In this document: piece by piece, positions 63,299-64,000 of the stretch
How positions within the stretch are numbered: the first letter of the stretch is position 1
How the letters are laid out: every line of letters begins with the position of its first letter
Assembly (NCBI RefSeq): GCF_016741875.1
Contig: NZ_JAERRF010000008.1
Span: forward strand, 62,001-126,000
Reading direction: 5' to 3'
Origin: Streptomyces coffeae
GTDB taxonomy: Bacteria > Actinomycetota > Actinomycetes > Streptomycetales > Streptomycetaceae
Length of the DNA stretch: 64,000 nt
Position numbers and translations under genes: made by a program
Notes under the pieces: model-generated
The model's database searches: none
What the model was told of the DNA's origin: nothing
Seen by the model: only the letters and a program-made list of their open reading frames with translations

Positions 63299-63382
63299 GC
63301 CAGTCTATGGCAATCAACGACCCATGCTGCCTGCCCGAACGTTGTGCGGTGGCCTGGGCACAGGTGAAGGGGACACCGTGCC

Positions 63383-64000
63383 ATGACCACTGTCAACCGA
63401 CCGTCGGGGGACCGGATCGGAGGATGGACCCGCCTGGTCACGGCGCGCCCCCGGCTCTCCTTGCTGCTTGCCCTGCTCTTCACCGCGCTCGCCGTGGTGG
63501 CGGGCAGCGGTGTCGCCGACCGGATGGGCAGCGGGGGCTGGGAGGACCCTGCCTCCCAGTCCTCCTATGCCACCAAGGCGTTGGAGAAGCGCTTCCCGAC
63601 CTCCCAGCCCAATCTGATCCTGCTGGTCGACAGCGGGAGAGCCACCGTGGACGATCCCAAGGTCGCTGCCGAGGGCCGCGCGCTCGCGAAGAAGCTGGCG
63701 AAGGAGGAATCCGTCACCGGCGTCACCTCCTACTGGGACACCGGCGCGCCCACCCTCCGCCACCGGGACCGCGGCGAGGCGATCATCGCCGCGCGCATCG
63801 TGGGCGACGAGTCCGCGGCCAACAAGGCGCTGGAGCGGCTCGCCCCGCACTACCGGGGGGACCACGGACCGGTGGAGGTGTCGATCGGCGGCATGGTCGC
63901 GGTCCGCCATGAGCTCCAGACCACCATCCAGGAGGATCTGCTGCGGGCCGAGATGATCGCCCTGCCCATCACCCTGGTGCTGCTCGTCATGGTCTTCGGC
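63383..64000 (+). CDS. MmpL/RND-family transporter (partial, N-terminus only)
   Basis: The first 206 codons; the rest lies beyond the right edge. Residues about 20-45 form the first membrane helix (RLVTARPRLSLLLALLFTAL), then comes the extracytoplasmic porter domain (about 46-185; SQSSYATKALEKRFPTSQPN is the usual MMPL beginning), and helix 2 begins near 190 (IALPITLVLLVMVFG). MmpL proteins export lipids or other hydrophobic molecules with proton motive force. The ATG at 63383 has AAGGGG about eleven bases upstream. Under control of the divergent TetR protein. Confidence 0.88.
   Translation, partial: MTTVNRPSGDRIGGWTRLVTARPRLSLLLALLFTALAVVAGSGVADRMGSGGWEDPASQSSYATKALEKRFPTSQPNLILLVDSGRATVDDPKVAAEGRALAKKLAKEESVTGVTSYWDTGAPTLRHRDRGEAIIAARIVGDESAANKALERLAPHYRGDHGPVEVSIGGMVAVRHELQTTIQEDLLRAEMIALPITLVLLVMVFG

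Overview
This window looks like a piece of a Streptomyces chromosome. G+C is very high throughout, codon third positions are almost all G or C, GTG starts are common, genes overlap by ATGA/GTGA/TGATG, and the gene content and order follow the S. coelicolor SCO2792-to-SCO2729 neighbourhood as I remember it (adpA, glmS2, hexosaminidase, acdH-hmgL-accA-accD, agmatinase, ribose operon, recD-like helicase, citrate synthase, copA/copZ). SCO equivalences are from memory, not from a search.

Layout. 0-7.6 kb: the 5' end of adpA at the left edge, a small membrane protein, a universal stress protein, glmS, a DUF4429/SHOCT gene and a secreted GH20 hexosaminidase with a DasR-type operator. 7.6-16.5 kb: acyl-CoA and leucine catabolism (acyl-CoA dehydrogenase, HMG-CoA lyase, biotin carboxylase alpha and carboxyltransferase beta subunits), a divergent TetR repressor with paired palindromic operators, then a second acyl-CoA dehydrogenase and a thioesterase. 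The desferrioxamine genes that I recall between the hexosaminidase and acdH in other Streptomyces are absent: only 36 bp with a hairpin separate the two genes. 16.6-25.8 kb: phosphatase-family protein, cold-shock protein, SCO5918-family protein, agmatinase-family enzyme, secreted GH65 enzyme, AraC regulator, a methionine aminopeptidase/HTH pair. 25.9-37.6 kb: a single-chain two-module ABC exporter, an S37 peptidase, a GH3 lipoprotein, a small lipoprotein, a LysR/EamA divergent pair and a TIM-barrel isomerase.

37.6-44.6 kb: a roughly 770-bp hairpin-rich non-coding stretch with a 36-bp direct repeat, a methyltransferase that appears to start at CTG, and a LacI-controlled operon of oxidoreductase, DUF993 TIM-barrel protein and sugar-phosphate-isomerase-like protein. 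The substrate of that operon cannot be read from the sequence; it is the best candidate here for an undescribed pathway. 44.8-47.5 kb: an XRE/DUF5753-DUF397 pair divergent from a run of small genes ending in an internally deleted remnant of an ATP-grasp RiPP (graspetide) maturase. 47.5-48.9 kb: an ECF sigma factor with two small membrane-anchored or secreted proline-rich proteins. 49.2-55.2 kb: the ribose operon rbsR-rbsA-rbsCB-rbsK-rbsD, with permease and binding protein fused and twin operators. 55.4-64 kb: RecD2-type helicase, citrate synthase, a structured intergenic region with a U-tract terminator, copper export (copZ-copA with a CsoR-type operator), and a TetR regulator facing an MmpL transporter across two matching operators; the transporter runs off the right edge.

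Several systems have their control sites visible: amino-sugar turnover (glmS, GH20, DasR-type site), short-chain acyl-CoA catabolism (TetR sites), ribose uptake (twin LacI sites), copper export (CsoR site) and MmpL export (twin TetR sites). I saw no tRNA, rRNA, CRISPR array, insertion sequence or phage gene.
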